DNA from: Pelotalea chapellei
Lineage (GTDB): Bacteria > Desulfobacterota > Desulfuromonadia > Geobacterales > Pseudopelobacteraceae
DNA length: 64,000 nt
Assembly: GCF_018531195.1 (NCBI RefSeq)
Contig: NZ_JAHDYS010000002.1
Span: 186,001-250,000 of the forward strand
Direction of reading: 5' to 3'
The position numbers and the translations under genes were made by a program. The first letter of the stretch is position 1. The number at the start of each line of letters is the position of its first letter. The notes below the pieces were generated by a model. That model did no database searches. It saw only the letters and a program-made list of their open reading frames with translations, and was not told the origin of the DNA. Of this stretch, positions 18,001 to 27,531 are shown piece after piece.

Positions 18001-19308
18001 TTCCAGAAGACTTTCATAGACAGAGCCAAGCTCTTCCGGTCCCATATTGCGGTAGTCGACCGGTGCCATGGCCCGATCAATCTGAGACCAGCGCAGGTGC
18101 CGAATTGCGGTGAGGAAGGCCTGATTGTCGAGACCGCAGGTATCAAGTGTCCCGCACTGTGCCGGCGCAAACAGTCCTCCCAATGGTGGCAGAGCCAAGC
18201 GGGATTCGCCTTTGACGAGACATCGGAAGACAATAAGCTGTGCTTGCCAGAGGTCATCATGCAGATCAAAGCCGGCGCGACGCAATGCCCGGGTACGGAG
18301 CCGCCTTAGGGAGTATCCGTCGGCGTAGGCTTTACGGGCTTTTACCCTTTGCGGTGTTTCATCTGACAGGTGGAGCAGTTCCCGTTCTTCAACCGTAAAG
18401 AGGAAGATGAGCCGATACACCAGGCGTAAGAGCTGCTGATAAAATTCATCCTTGGTGAAGCTGCCATCTTGGAGGCTTTGCCTGAGCGGTTCATTCTCAT
18501 TGTGGCGGAGGAACCCTTCTCCCAATGCCATCAAGGCGCTGGTAACTCCGCGGCGTAACCCTTCGCGAACGCGGGTCCCCTGGGCCTGTCCTTCCTGCCG
18601 CCATTGCTCCCAGATACAACTGTTGCCGGAAGTGCCTGCCTGTCCGGCACGGCTGAAGTGCACTATCCGCCAGAGTGCGGCAAAGTCCGGATACCTGACA
18701 TCAGACAGGATGGATTCGAGATCAAATTCAAGATAGCTTGGCCGGGTTAGCGTTGCAGCGTCACGGAGCAGGCGAAGTTGTAGGCCGTTGCTTACCAGCG
18801 CCCAGGTACACTCTGCGCTGGCGTTCAGAAATTCCTGGGCAAGCTGGAAGACGCTTTTCTTACGGCTGCCACTGCCTTCAACGGCAAAACGGGTATCTGT
18901 GTCGTCAAGTCCCAGATTGTGCGGCGCTACAAAGACTGGAACCCTGCCGGCGGCCATGAATGGCACCGGATACCGGCGGCCATTTATTTCAATTATTGCA
19001 GATGGCTGAAGGTCACTATAGCCAAAGGCATCGCGAAACATCTCCTGGACGAATGACCGGGTAATTGTTACGGCATCAACATCCTGTCGTTCCCTTTGTG
19101 CGGAAAATGATTTCCATTGCGCCTGGGCGATCTGGAAGGCGCGGCCATATTCGTCGTGCTGCTTAAGCCCCTTGGGGATCTGGTAATCTGCATCGGCTTG
19201 AAATGACTGCTCGCCGAGCGCCACCTTTTCCAACAGATCAGGGACGAACAGTGCACCTTCGAGATGCATGGAACCATATATAAAGCTGTCGTGGTTTTTT
19301 CTGGCCAT
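15040..19308 (-). CDS. Large class I N6-adenine DNA methyltransferase (DrmMI-like)
   Basis: 1422 residues. Motif I DPACGSGHFLLAAARRL lies near residue 508 and the catalytic motif IV NPPW near 777, placing it with Eco57I/PglX-type adenine methyltransferases. The first 450 residues are a helical DNA-recognition or regulatory region and the last 400 probably the target recognition part. In DISARM the equivalent enzyme (DrmMI) marks host DNA so that the helicases spare it. It is sandwiched between a SNF2 helicase (11 bases upstream) and the ATPase gene (six bases downstream). I see no PD-(D/E)xK nuclease motif in it, so a stand-alone type IIG enzyme seems less likely. Confidence 0.88.
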   Translation of the reverse strand: MARKNHDSFIYGSMHLEGALFVPDLLEKVALGEQSFQADADYQIPKGLKQHDEYGRAFQIAQAQWKSFSAQRERQDVDAVTITRSFVQEMFRDAFGYSDLQPSAIIEINGRRYPVPFMAAGRVPVFVAPHNLGLDDTDTRFAVEGSGSRKKSVFQLAQEFLNASAECTWALVSNGLQLRLLRDAATLTRPSYLEFDLESILSDVRYPDFAALWRIVHFSRAGQAGTSGNSCIWEQWRQEGQAQGTRVREGLRRGVTSALMALGEGFLRHNENEPLRQSLQDGSFTKDEFYQQLLRLVYRLIFLFTVEERELLHLSDETPQRVKARKAYADGYSLRRLRTRALRRAGFDLHDDLWQAQLIVFRCLVKGESRLALPPLGGLFAPAQCGTLDTCGLDNQAFLTAIRHLRWSQIDRAMAPVDYRNMGPEELGSVYESLLELVPDVDLHARKFTFINLSDEASTAGNARKTSGSYYTPDSLVQELIKSALEPVIEQRLAAQPENPTRALLTTTIIDPACGSGHFLLAAARRLAERLAQYQAVDGAVKTSDYRHALREVIAHCIFGVDRNPLALELARTALWLEGFEPGRPLSFLDHHLVCGDALLGVTDLKQMAAGIPDGAYKPLSGDDKTVCKALMQLNKAGRKSIRTRKHGPELFSPQEWQDSLAQLDKLEAMPDETPEEVAAKEAAYELFLKQAGDNNLAHSADLFMGAFLIVKSDKVSPETVPTSETLGIELYGGHSDSSHDVRLKTARTHCRQARVLHWPLVFPQVFARGGFDCVLGNPPWERIKLQEEEFFATRHPDVATAKNKSERGQRIQWLSEGMLAKHLYPELLHNEQQGLLEQRLYDEFITGRRTAEAASLYAHLDGNDGGRYPLTGVGDVNTYALFAETISQIVSKDGRAGFIVPTGIATDDSTKAYFADIALHSKLVSLYDFENREEIFKGVHRSYKFCLITLGVTSSSDFAFYLSQTSQLTDQNRRFSLGRDDFRLINPNTSTCPIFRSKKDAELTKKIYTKIPVLIRDATDKNPEINPFSIRFNTMFHMSNDSHLFADYDGGEHLPLYEAKMIHQFDHRWASYVVTDGGKEEVKDVEFIDKQNPDFVIRPRYWVKEREVLARIARVPRAVSQAYVAGDGKGLLYAIANWVESCRGDDLLIESFHESRNALIKIAGDIFAALPLDPKDWRDLKIKADVLSISPLQEAEINFLRESHDIWLATDQIMDVRSPKWLMGFRNICRTTDERTFIASLLPRVGVGHSMPLVSSGTNARLFACLLCNFLALPFDYIVRQKVGGTNMTFGYIKQFPVLNPDKYSEKSIEFIVSRVLELTYTSRDLKFWAKDLGFSGEPFIFNPDRRDQLRAELDAYFARLYGLTRDELRYILDPAEVEGPDYPSETFRVLKNNEEKAFGEYRTQRLVLAAWDALERGELH

Positions 19309-19319
19309 GGTTACGGTCC

Positions 19320-22115
19320 TTACAACGTATCGGGTAACAACACATAGACGCCCATGACGTCCACCGGAAGACAGGGGCGCACTGTGTAACTGCCGAGATC
19401 GCGGGACGCCTCGCGGACACGACGATGGTCTGCCAGTAGCGCCTCCGCACGGGATGAGGCCATAATGTCAAGCTGGTTGTTATTTGCTTTCAAGAAATCT
19501 ATGGCGGCTTGTATTTCCCGCTCCGTAAGCTCTGGTGAGAGGTTGGCACTGGGAGTGACATTCAGCAATGCCTGAAGATTGCCTTCATCAAGCCACTCCG
19601 GGTTTGTCCGTCCTCTTACCGCCAGGGCCGCCGTCTCTTCTGCCATGAGATGTCGTGTCTCTCCACGACGGACATAGCTTAATTGGTGGCGAAGCCGTAA
19701 CAGATAGATGCAGGTAACCACATCAACCTCCGTCGTGACGGTAACGGCAGCTCGTGCAGCTAAAGGCCTATCATCGGTTAAGGCACTTTCAAGCAAAGTA
19801 TCCGCAAGCAAGGATACTAGCGGATGACTGCGGTGGACAAATTGGGCACCGGTCACCGGTGGGTAATGAAAATCTATCGCCACAGGTTTATCGATTTTTT
19901 CATGCTCCAGTCGTTCGCGTAAGGCTGTCGGCAAGTGCTGTGGAAGCAGGCGGTAGGCCTTTCGCTTGTACGTCTCCAACGGGGAGTTCAGGCGGGAACT
20001 GGCATTGCGTACAAACCTCTCCACATCCTGTTCACCACCAAGGACAGTGAGCTGCTTGCGCCATTCTGGCAGTACTTCTTCCGGCTTCAATCGTCGTTGC
20101 GCAAAAACAGTGCGGTTGGCTCTGGCCCGCTCAAGTGCGTCATGCCATTGGCTTTCAATCGGCTTTAGATCAACACCAAGATCTCCGAAATCAAATGCCA
20201 TCTGATCCGTTTTGATTCGGTTTCGCTTCAACAGCGCCGCCTTGATCAATGCCTGATTGATGCGCTGTTCATCCTCCGGCATCGGCACAAGAACACCCAG
20301 TTCCTTGCGAATGGCTTCAGCTTTCTTGAGAATGACATTAAGAATAAAGCCGTCCACCGGATTATCCTGACCGTAGAGCATTGTGCAGCGTACCTCGGGT
20401 TCCTTCTGGCCAAAACGATCTACACGGCCCTCGCGTTGTTCGTGACGGGTCGGGTTCCAGGCTAAATCGTAGTGCACGACCGCAGTGAACTGATGCTGAA
20501 GATTGACACCCTCGGAGAGGCAGTCGGTAGCTACCAGTACAGGTCGATCTGCTTCGCCAAGTTCAAACACGCGTGCTTCACGCTCTTCCGGGGTGAATTC
20601 GCCGGTGACTGCATCAATGGTAAAATCTTTAAAGTGACGTTTCAGGTGATGAGTCACATAATGGGCCGTGGCAATATAGCGGCAGAAAACAACCGGTCGG
20701 AAGCCGGCCTTCAGTAGTTCTTTCAGGTGCTGAATAAGCGCGGCGAGTTTGGGATCACCCTCACTTCCGGCAAGGCCTCGGGCTTCATCAATCAGACCCT
20801 GCAATCTGGAGACATCTTCTATCTGGGCTGCAGGTTCCAGGTCATTCGTCATCAGATCATCAGCATGACCATCATAAAGGCGTTCCTCGTCGGCAAGCGA
20901 TTCCATATCTTCAATAGTGCCGGCAAGCCTGGTCGTGAGGGCTTTTTCTGCCGCAGCCGGGGATGACGCCACACATCTCAGGAGCGCCAAGGTGGCGTAC
21001 CAGATCATTCTCGCAGCCTGCCCACTTGATTTTTCGGTACGATCAGCAAGTTCAATGCAGTATTCCTGAACCTCATCGAAGAAACGTCCCCAGCGACCAG
21101 TGAGGACATAGGTAACTTCTTTCGTCATTCGCCGTGGGAAAATACTGTCATCCTGCCATTCTTCAATATCTTTACGCCGACGTTGCACAAAATAGCGGGC
21201 AAGGTCTTCACGAAGCTCTTTTCGTACACCGACACCTGCACCCTGCAAGGTTGAAAATTCAGGTTTCAGAAGCGACAGCAGATTATGAAAGGCGGTGTCA
21301 TCACCAGAGTGAGGTGTTGCCGTGAGCATCAATAGATGACGCGATTCGTCAACAACCAATCGCTGCAGGAGTTCAAAGCGTAGTTGTTTTCCTTGTCCAC
21401 CAGTTGCGCACGTATGGGCCTCATCGACGATAATGCACTCCGGGGCTATGGCAAGAAAGTGCTCCCGGTGGCGCTCGCTCTTGATGTAATCAAGGCTGAC
21501 CACAACGAATGGATGGTGGTCAAAGAGAGAAACCCCATGGGGGATCTCACGTTCCAATCGGTTTACACTGGAAGCGGTCAGGGCAACGGCCTTGATATGA
21601 AAGTGTGTCTGAAGCTCTTGTTGCCATTGCTCTACCAGATGAGGTGGACAGAGGACAGCAATACGAGAAATTTCGCCACGGTCCAAAAGCTCCCGAGCTA
21701 TTAGTCCTGCTTCAATGGTTTTTCCGATACCAACATCGTCGGCAATCAGCAGCCGAACCGTGGGCAGACGTAATGCCATAAGCAAGGGAACAAGCTGATA
21801 GGCACGCGGCTCAACAGCGATATTTCCAAATGATCGAAAAGGGCCAGCACCAGCACGTAATTTGAGCTGGAGGGCATCACGCAGGAGCATGGCTGCGTCA
21901 TGCGTACCGGCATGTTGGGGATTCGGCCATTCAAAAGTTGCAGTGTGTGGTGGGATAAGTTCGAGCCCTGGAAGCAATGTTACAATGTCGTCTTCTGAAC
22001 CTCCCAACGGACGAAGTCGCAACAAGTCCTTCTCCGACTGGGGAAGTACAACCCATTCCCGGCCGCGAGCTTTAATTAGTGCACCAGCTGCAAAATCAAT
22101 AAATGCATCATTCAT
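19320..22115 (-). CDS. SNF2-family helicase (DrmD-like)
   Basis: 931 residues. Superfamily 2 helicase motifs are complete: motif I ADDVGIGKTIEAG near residue 127, DEAHTC near 230, TATPHSGDD, then in the second lobe TDCLSEGVNLQHQ and REGRVDRFGQ near 565. The spread and the preceding N-terminal region fit the bacterial SNF2 helicases found with methyltransferases, such as DrmD of class 1 DISARM. It probably translocates on double-stranded DNA of the invader. Six bases separate it from the DUF1998 helicase upstream. Confidence 0.88.
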   Translation of the reverse strand: MNDAFIDFAAGALIKARGREWVVLPQSEKDLLRLRPLGGSEDDIVTLLPGLELIPPHTATFEWPNPQHAGTHDAAMLLRDALQLKLRAGAGPFRSFGNIAVEPRAYQLVPLLMALRLPTVRLLIADDVGIGKTIEAGLIARELLDRGEISRIAVLCPPHLVEQWQQELQTHFHIKAVALTASSVNRLEREIPHGVSLFDHHPFVVVSLDYIKSERHREHFLAIAPECIIVDEAHTCATGGQGKQLRFELLQRLVVDESRHLLMLTATPHSGDDTAFHNLLSLLKPEFSTLQGAGVGVRKELREDLARYFVQRRRKDIEEWQDDSIFPRRMTKEVTYVLTGRWGRFFDEVQEYCIELADRTEKSSGQAARMIWYATLALLRCVASSPAAAEKALTTRLAGTIEDMESLADEERLYDGHADDLMTNDLEPAAQIEDVSRLQGLIDEARGLAGSEGDPKLAALIQHLKELLKAGFRPVVFCRYIATAHYVTHHLKRHFKDFTIDAVTGEFTPEEREARVFELGEADRPVLVATDCLSEGVNLQHQFTAVVHYDLAWNPTRHEQREGRVDRFGQKEPEVRCTMLYGQDNPVDGFILNVILKKAEAIRKELGVLVPMPEDEQRINQALIKAALLKRNRIKTDQMAFDFGDLGVDLKPIESQWHDALERARANRTVFAQRRLKPEEVLPEWRKQLTVLGGEQDVERFVRNASSRLNSPLETYKRKAYRLLPQHLPTALRERLEHEKIDKPVAIDFHYPPVTGAQFVHRSHPLVSLLADTLLESALTDDRPLAARAAVTVTTEVDVVTCIYLLRLRHQLSYVRRGETRHLMAEETAALAVRGRTNPEWLDEGNLQALLNVTPSANLSPELTEREIQAAIDFLKANNNQLDIMASSRAEALLADHRRVREASRDLGSYTVRPCLPVDVMGVYVLLPDTL

Positions 22116-22121
22116 AAGGCG

Positions 22122-25100
22122 TTATGCTCTCCCACCAAAAATTTCCTGATATTGTGAAAACAGTACGGGCCAGTCGGATTGATTCGGAGGGAAGATCACG
22201 ACCCGATAACTACGGTCTTCTGCATATGCTCGCAAACTGTCGTCCGGGGGGGACAGGAAAACCAGTGTACGTGCTGTTTTGTACTGAGCGCCAGCTACCC
22301 CCTGACCATTATTTAAAGATACGTTGAGAGCATCAGGACGGCGTAACTCACGTCTCTCCAGCTCCTTGAGCCATGTGGCCAAGCGAACGTCCGAGTTCGA
22401 CGAGTCAGCATGTTTCATGGGTGTATCAAGAAAAACACTGGAATTGGCAAGGGCAACCAACAACTTCAATGCTTTTGGATCTTGACGGCTGATTTTGTCG
22501 TGATCAGGCTGATTGTAATACGACAGCAAGCACTGGTAACAGCCAGCTTCACATATTCGTTCACCGTCTGATCGACGCAGTTCATGCTCTGCCAGTTGGT
22601 CAAAACTCCAGGTTGCCTCAGGTGCCTGGAAGTGCATCAACTTCAGGGCATTTTTTGCCACTTCTGCAAGTTGGTCAGCTTCACTTGCCAAACGTGTTAA
22701 GACACCCGCACCGCCTTCGGCAGCCTCATAGAAGAGGAGAGCGCGACGGTTATCACCGGTTGGAAGTGGTTCAGCAACCAGCTCGGCTTCCTCGATCTGG
22801 AATGTTTGCTCAATACCTCGTTTAAGCGAGGCTTGTAAGGTGGCCATAGCTTCATCAGTAAGAATTTGTTTCGGCGTCAGAATAAGAATATTACGGTGAT
22901 CTTCCACAAACGGGACAATACGTTGCGGTTGTACCTTGTCAAGCAAGGCTTCATCTCCATTGTCACCATTTTTTTCTTCTTCCGGATTTTCCTTTTTGCT
23001 CCAGACGCCGGAAATCGGATTTATGTAGAAGCCGAGCTGTTTTTTGTCCTTACGCCGCCGCCAACCACGGTTTATCCGCCAGATGCGGGCTGCTGCGGCA
23101 TAGGTCAAAGTCGCCAGTTCTTCATTGTCCAGAAGAACCCTAGCATCAGTTTTCTGGATGACACCATCCGGGCCGGGTAAAAATCGATACGTTGTCTGCA
23201 GCTCAAAACCTTGACGCTGGCGTTCTTCATCGTTGATCGTTATACGCTCAACCGGAATGGTTTCCACGGTTTCGATTCGATAGAGCTCATTTACTCGATC
23301 ATTTTCAGTGAGCGGATTTTTACAGTTCTCGCACACATTTGCTGTTGGTTCTGGGCTGCTTTGTTCACCCATGTGCCCATAGCCACAGCAGGAACATACA
23401 CGCGATGAAACGGTCGACAGGGTACTGCCGGATGAGACATGTTCGCCTGCACCAATGTTGAGTTTTGCACGTACGACACGATATGTGCGGCCCTCATGAT
23501 AGATAAGGCTGCGTGGCCCAAATTCCGATAACGCCAGGAATCGGGGGCGGCTAACCATTGCCCCATCGTCGTCTCGACCATTTGTATTCCCACCTCGACC
23601 TGGTATCCAGGCCATGAGCGGCAAACGTGGAAAGTTATACCCTGGCAAAAAACCCTGGCTTGCCAGAAAACGATAGGTGTAGAAGTCGGTATTTTGTGTA
23701 TTCTTGTCTTTCAGCAGAGTGAAATATTGCCTCGCAGCATCACCATATCTTCGACGAGCATTCTCCCGCTCACTATGGCTGGCAGCATGACTTTTTACTA
23801 CGGCGTCAGCCATATCCATCTGTTTACGTGTAGCATCAAACAAATTGCGCCAGCGATCAAGAGATTGATCAAAGGCAATTGGCGCACGATTGATTACCTG
23901 GTCAACATACTGGTCATCAAACCATGGAGCTGTTTCTGGGCTTAATTCACTTGAAACTTCTTTCATTACTCGATGTGCCATAACACGAGCACGTTCCGAT
24001 ACGACGGGGTCAGAGAAGCGAGTCAGCAATTCCTGCTTAATGGGTTTGTCAGCTTTTTCAAGGTCGATTAGTGGGGCAATACTCGTGTCAAGCTGATGCT
24101 CTACATTGGCAAGCCATACAGCCTGAAGATGGCTTTCAATAAGGTCGCGATTGGTAAGATCCAAGGTAGGAGGTTTGACAACACCATGCACCATTTCATT
24201 CGCATTATGGAAGAACCATTGGTCATGAGGGCTCAAGGCAGCACAATAGGTCAGGACGAATGCTGGCTGCCCAGATCTACCAGCCCGACCGCTCCGTTGA
24301 GCATAATTTGCCGGGGTTGGAGGAACATTTCGCAGATAAACTGAATTGAGTGCTGATATATCAACGCCTAGCTCCATAGTCGGCGAGCAAAACAGGACCG
24401 GAAGACGCATCAATGGAGCTTCGTTGCCGGGATTTGCCGCCCATTCCTCTCGGTCTTTATTTGTGTAACGGAACCGGGATTCTAGAACCATGCGCTTACT
24501 TGCTTCTACCTGTGCCGTATGCTCATGTGCTTCAAACTCAAACAGCGGGTGCGAAGGCAGTGATAATATTTCAGAGACTGTCAGATAAAGTTGGCGAAAA
24601 AACTGATTGATACGATCTTCATCTTCAGAAGATACATCATGCGTCAGGCACCACTGCATAGCCGATGATTTCAATCGCCAGCCAACAACGTTCTTATCTA
24701 TACTCTGCTTTTGTACATAACCGTAGTTACTGGCGGTTTCCAATAGACTTCCGAGGATCTCGGTAATTTCCTGATCCTTCCACCCAAGTGCCAGACCAGC
24801 AAAATCGGTCTTCTGCCAGAATTGAGCATTTTTTATGAGTCGAACGAGACGTGATCTCGGTCCACCTCCGACCAGATCCTCACGAGGTTTCCCTTTGTAT
24901 TCTGGCCGCTTGCCGAGAATCAGAAACTTTGAAGTTGCAAGGCGCTCATCCTGGGAAAATGACCAACGCTCATTCAAGTAGCTAAACGCATTGGTTCGAG
25001 CCTTGTCCTGTTCCAACGAGTCCAAATACCGTGACTCAAGGCAAAGATTACGACGCAGATCATCAAACACTAACAGAGCAAGCTCTTTTCGTCCTTCAGG

Positions 25101-27401
25101 TGTCAGCCTTTGGAGCACTGAATGACCGGTAAATAAGCTGTTGTCGGCGCAAAATTCTTCGAGACCCAGATAGTCAATGCGAAGCAGTTTTAGCTGATCA
25201 AGATTAGGGTTATTGTATCGCCAGCCCTTTCGCAGGTCACGAAGCAATCGATATCCCAAAATAAAGCGAAGGGTGCGTTGTGCCTCCTGCCGTGCGAGCC
25301 CTACGAGTTTTGGGCTTTTAAGATATTCACAGAGGATACCTTCATCATTTTGATTAAAACCTAGAGCTTTAAATACAGAGTCTGCGAGGTTCTCCTCGGT
25401 CAAGATGTCAGTATTTTGTTTCAAAGCACCAATGAGGCCGGCACGGAGCGTGAGAAGGAAGATAAAATCATTGAAGTGGCCAGCCTGAAGAGCAGCATCT
25501 TGTCGGTTATCAGTAAAACCGAGGAGTTTACGTGGATCAGGAAGATGCTCAGGCCAATCAACAATTTTGAACAATTGGCGCAACATGGAGAGGGTCAAAA
25601 TAGTTGTCGCTGATGAGCGACCTTCACCAGAAAGACTGGAGAGACGGTTTACATCTTTTCCGTAAGCTTCGTGAAGATGCCCGCAGTTTAAACAAAAGCG
25701 GAACTTACCTGGGATTAACCAGTAGGATTTCGCTGAAGTTTCATATCCTTGGGCGTCAATTTTTACCTCAAGCGGCACGGCATGCTTGTAATCCCGCTTT
25801 ACTTTAGGGTCTGTACCGGAAAGGTCGAGCCAGTTGTCCGGGAGATCTTCAAGGTTGCCATGATAGTGCTGTTCTTTCTTCCTAGGAGCAAGAAAGCCAA
25901 ATCGGACATCATCATCTTCACATGCAATATCTTCTATATCTCGGGGCACAAACCGACACGAGGCCCCTTTTTCCTCCCAAACGGGATGATACTCTTGCCC
26001 ACATTCACGACAAAAATGGGTTGCATATAGGAACACATTATCCGCCTGACGTCCTGGTGCGAAACGTTGTGCATCCAGAGTAATATGTCGTTGGCCTTCT
26101 GCTTCAAGGGTGGCATGTACCTTTCCCGGGCCACTGATAAATTGATGCAGTTTGAAAGCAAAAGGTGGTCGTCCTAGAGGAGTTCTGACGCTATGGGCCG
26201 AGATCAGGAATTTCTGCAAAGCGTTTCGAGCTTCTTCCAGATCAAGTCCAGCGTCATCAGCCAAACGTTTTGATGCATCGGACAGTGTAATCGGCTTTGC
26301 ACGTTTTGGCTTTGCCAGTTCCTTCATGTCTATGCCAAGCGTAAGTTCTACCCAAACTGCCAATGGGTCCCGTTGAAATGCACCATAATCAGGCCAGGCG
26401 AAAGTGCTAGATATTATTCGTTCTCTGAGGAGCGGAATGACGGCAGGCAGGTCCATGGAGCTATCTGTAACCCGCTCCAAAGTTTCGCCAATGACCTCGT
26501 GAGCGGTAATCGTGGCCCCAAAAAGCTTACTTGCCACCTCTGCAACGATTTGTTGTTGATCTTCAGTCGTGCCGGTACTCGACATGGTAGCCGATGTACC
26601 GATACAAACCAGGTTGCTCGCTTCAAGTCTCTGGCGCAATCGACGTACCAGCATAGCGACATCGGCACCCTGGCGACCTCGATATGTGTGTAACTCGTCC
26701 AAAACCAGGAACTCGAGACCACGACAGTGCTCGACGACCTGGCGATCTTTTTCCTCGTAACGGGTGAGAATGAGCTCCAGCATCATGAAGTTAGTGAGAA
26801 GTATGTCGGGAGGGTTACTGGCTATATCTTTTCTATCTTGATCTTTTTCTTGTCCTGTATACCTAGCTACGGTAAACGGTTTGTGATCGGGAGCATACCC
26901 ATGTAAGAACTTGCCTAGCTCTTCAAGTTGGCTATTTGCCAGCGCATTCATTGGATATATGACTATTGCCCGAGTGCGAGGCGTTGGATCGAGTTCTTTA
27001 GCTTTGAGGATTCGATCTATAATAGGAATAAAAAAGGATAATGACTTACCTGAACCAGTACCAGTCGTGACAACATAACTTTTGTCTTCGCGTGCGTTTG
27101 CAATAGCCTCTAGCTGGTGTGTAAACAGATGTAAAGGGTTGGCCTTGCCATCGGGTTTGCCCTCCAGAAAAATGTCTGCACATGAATTATGCAAAAGGCC
27201 CTGCCGAGCAAGGTCCTGAACAGATTCTCTCCTTTGATAATTGGGGTTAATCTGGATCAGTGGTTCAGGCCAGTAACGACCAGCAGCGTATTCACTCTCC
27301 ACAAAACTGCGGATATCTCCAGCCTTTATTCGAGTAAAACTTCTCGAAAAATCGCTATATTCTGCTATTAAATTATTACGAAATTCAAAGACATCTTCCA
27401 T
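22122..27401 (-). CDS. DEAD/DEAH helicase with C-terminal DUF1998 zinc domain
   Basis: 1759 residues from ATG 27401; an in-frame ATG at 27449 lies inside a leader hairpin and is less likely. The helicase lobes show TTGTGSGKSLSF (near residue 117), DELHTYRGRQG (near 234) and ELGVDISALNSVY...QRSGRAGRSGQP. Zinc-type cysteine pairs occur at FCRECG, FCLNCG and CSCCG/CENCKN, and the DUF1998/MZB signature CEAGCYQC falls near residue 1619. This architecture is that of YprA/MrfA and of the DrmA plus DrmB parts of DISARM joined in one chain; Druantia DruE is another relative. First gene of the defence operon. Confidence 0.88.
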   Translation of the reverse strand: MEDVFEFRNNLIAEYSDFSRSFTRIKAGDIRSFVESEYAAGRYWPEPLIQINPNYQRRESVQDLARQGLLHNSCADIFLEGKPDGKANPLHLFTHQLEAIANAREDKSYVVTTGTGSGKSLSFFIPIIDRILKAKELDPTPRTRAIVIYPMNALANSQLEELGKFLHGYAPDHKPFTVARYTGQEKDQDRKDIASNPPDILLTNFMMLELILTRYEEKDRQVVEHCRGLEFLVLDELHTYRGRQGADVAMLVRRLRQRLEASNLVCIGTSATMSSTGTTEDQQQIVAEVASKLFGATITAHEVIGETLERVTDSSMDLPAVIPLLRERIISSTFAWPDYGAFQRDPLAVWVELTLGIDMKELAKPKRAKPITLSDASKRLADDAGLDLEEARNALQKFLISAHSVRTPLGRPPFAFKLHQFISGPGKVHATLEAEGQRHITLDAQRFAPGRQADNVFLYATHFCRECGQEYHPVWEEKGASCRFVPRDIEDIACEDDDVRFGFLAPRKKEQHYHGNLEDLPDNWLDLSGTDPKVKRDYKHAVPLEVKIDAQGYETSAKSYWLIPGKFRFCLNCGHLHEAYGKDVNRLSSLSGEGRSSATTILTLSMLRQLFKIVDWPEHLPDPRKLLGFTDNRQDAALQAGHFNDFIFLLTLRAGLIGALKQNTDILTEENLADSVFKALGFNQNDEGILCEYLKSPKLVGLARQEAQRTLRFILGYRLLRDLRKGWRYNNPNLDQLKLLRIDYLGLEEFCADNSLFTGHSVLQRLTPEGRKELALLVFDDLRRNLCLESRYLDSLEQDKARTNAFSYLNERWSFSQDERLATSKFLILGKRPEYKGKPREDLVGGGPRSRLVRLIKNAQFWQKTDFAGLALGWKDQEITEILGSLLETASNYGYVQKQSIDKNVVGWRLKSSAMQWCLTHDVSSEDEDRINQFFRQLYLTVSEILSLPSHPLFEFEAHEHTAQVEASKRMVLESRFRYTNKDREEWAANPGNEAPLMRLPVLFCSPTMELGVDISALNSVYLRNVPPTPANYAQRSGRAGRSGQPAFVLTYCAALSPHDQWFFHNANEMVHGVVKPPTLDLTNRDLIESHLQAVWLANVEHQLDTSIAPLIDLEKADKPIKQELLTRFSDPVVSERARVMAHRVMKEVSSELSPETAPWFDDQYVDQVINRAPIAFDQSLDRWRNLFDATRKQMDMADAVVKSHAASHSERENARRRYGDAARQYFTLLKDKNTQNTDFYTYRFLASQGFLPGYNFPRLPLMAWIPGRGGNTNGRDDDGAMVSRPRFLALSEFGPRSLIYHEGRTYRVVRAKLNIGAGEHVSSGSTLSTVSSRVCSCCGYGHMGEQSSPEPTANVCENCKNPLTENDRVNELYRIETVETIPVERITINDEERQRQGFELQTTYRFLPGPDGVIQKTDARVLLDNEELATLTYAAAARIWRINRGWRRRKDKKQLGFYINPISGVWSKKENPEEEKNGDNGDEALLDKVQPQRIVPFVEDHRNILILTPKQILTDEAMATLQASLKRGIEQTFQIEEAELVAEPLPTGDNRRALLFYEAAEGGAGVLTRLASEADQLAEVAKNALKLMHFQAPEATWSFDQLAEHELRRSDGERICEAGCYQCLLSYYNQPDHDKISRQDPKALKLLVALANSSVFLDTPMKHADSSNSDVRLATWLKELERRELRRPDALNVSLNNGQGVAGAQYKTARTLVFLSPPDDSLRAYAEDRSYRVVIFPPNQSDWPVLFSQYQEIFGGRA

Positions 27402-27426
27402 TATCAACACGCTCTTTTCCTGAAGG

Positions 27427-27475
27427 CTCAAGGAAAAAAGCCGCTCCACCGAAAATCCTGCTGGTAAAGCGGCCT
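27427..27475 (-). promoter_or_regulatory. Leader hairpin with U-run (terminator or attenuator)
   Basis: Read on the minus strand, GGCCGCT and AGCGGC pair around a loop that holds a small ACC/GGT inner stem, and six T follow. It looks like an intrinsic terminator but sits between a promoter-like site (27532-27560) and the start codon at 27401. Flanking sequence TCAAGGA upstream can pair with TCCTTGA just after the T-run, and the same TCCT can pair with AGGA ahead of the start codon, so alternative folds could expose or hide the ribosome site. Confidence 0.55.
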
Positions 27476-27531
27476 TTTATTAATTTGTCCTTGAACGCCT
27501 CATCAAATGCTCCAGGCTATAAAATATTCTC

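Noticed and set aside
17641-18309. 222-codon plus-strand frame opposite the methyltransferase
   Set aside because: Antisense to a gene with clear motifs; composition gives no protein family.
15040-19308. Stand-alone type IIG restriction enzyme or BREX PglX
   Set aside because: No PD-(D/E)xK nuclease segment seen, and no brxC, pglZ or brxL nearby; the flanking helicases favour a DISARM-like role.
22122-27401. Druantia DruE as identity of the DUF1998 helicase
   Set aside because: Neighbours are a SNF2 helicase and adenine methyltransferase with DISARM-like order, not the Druantia partners; kept only as a relative.
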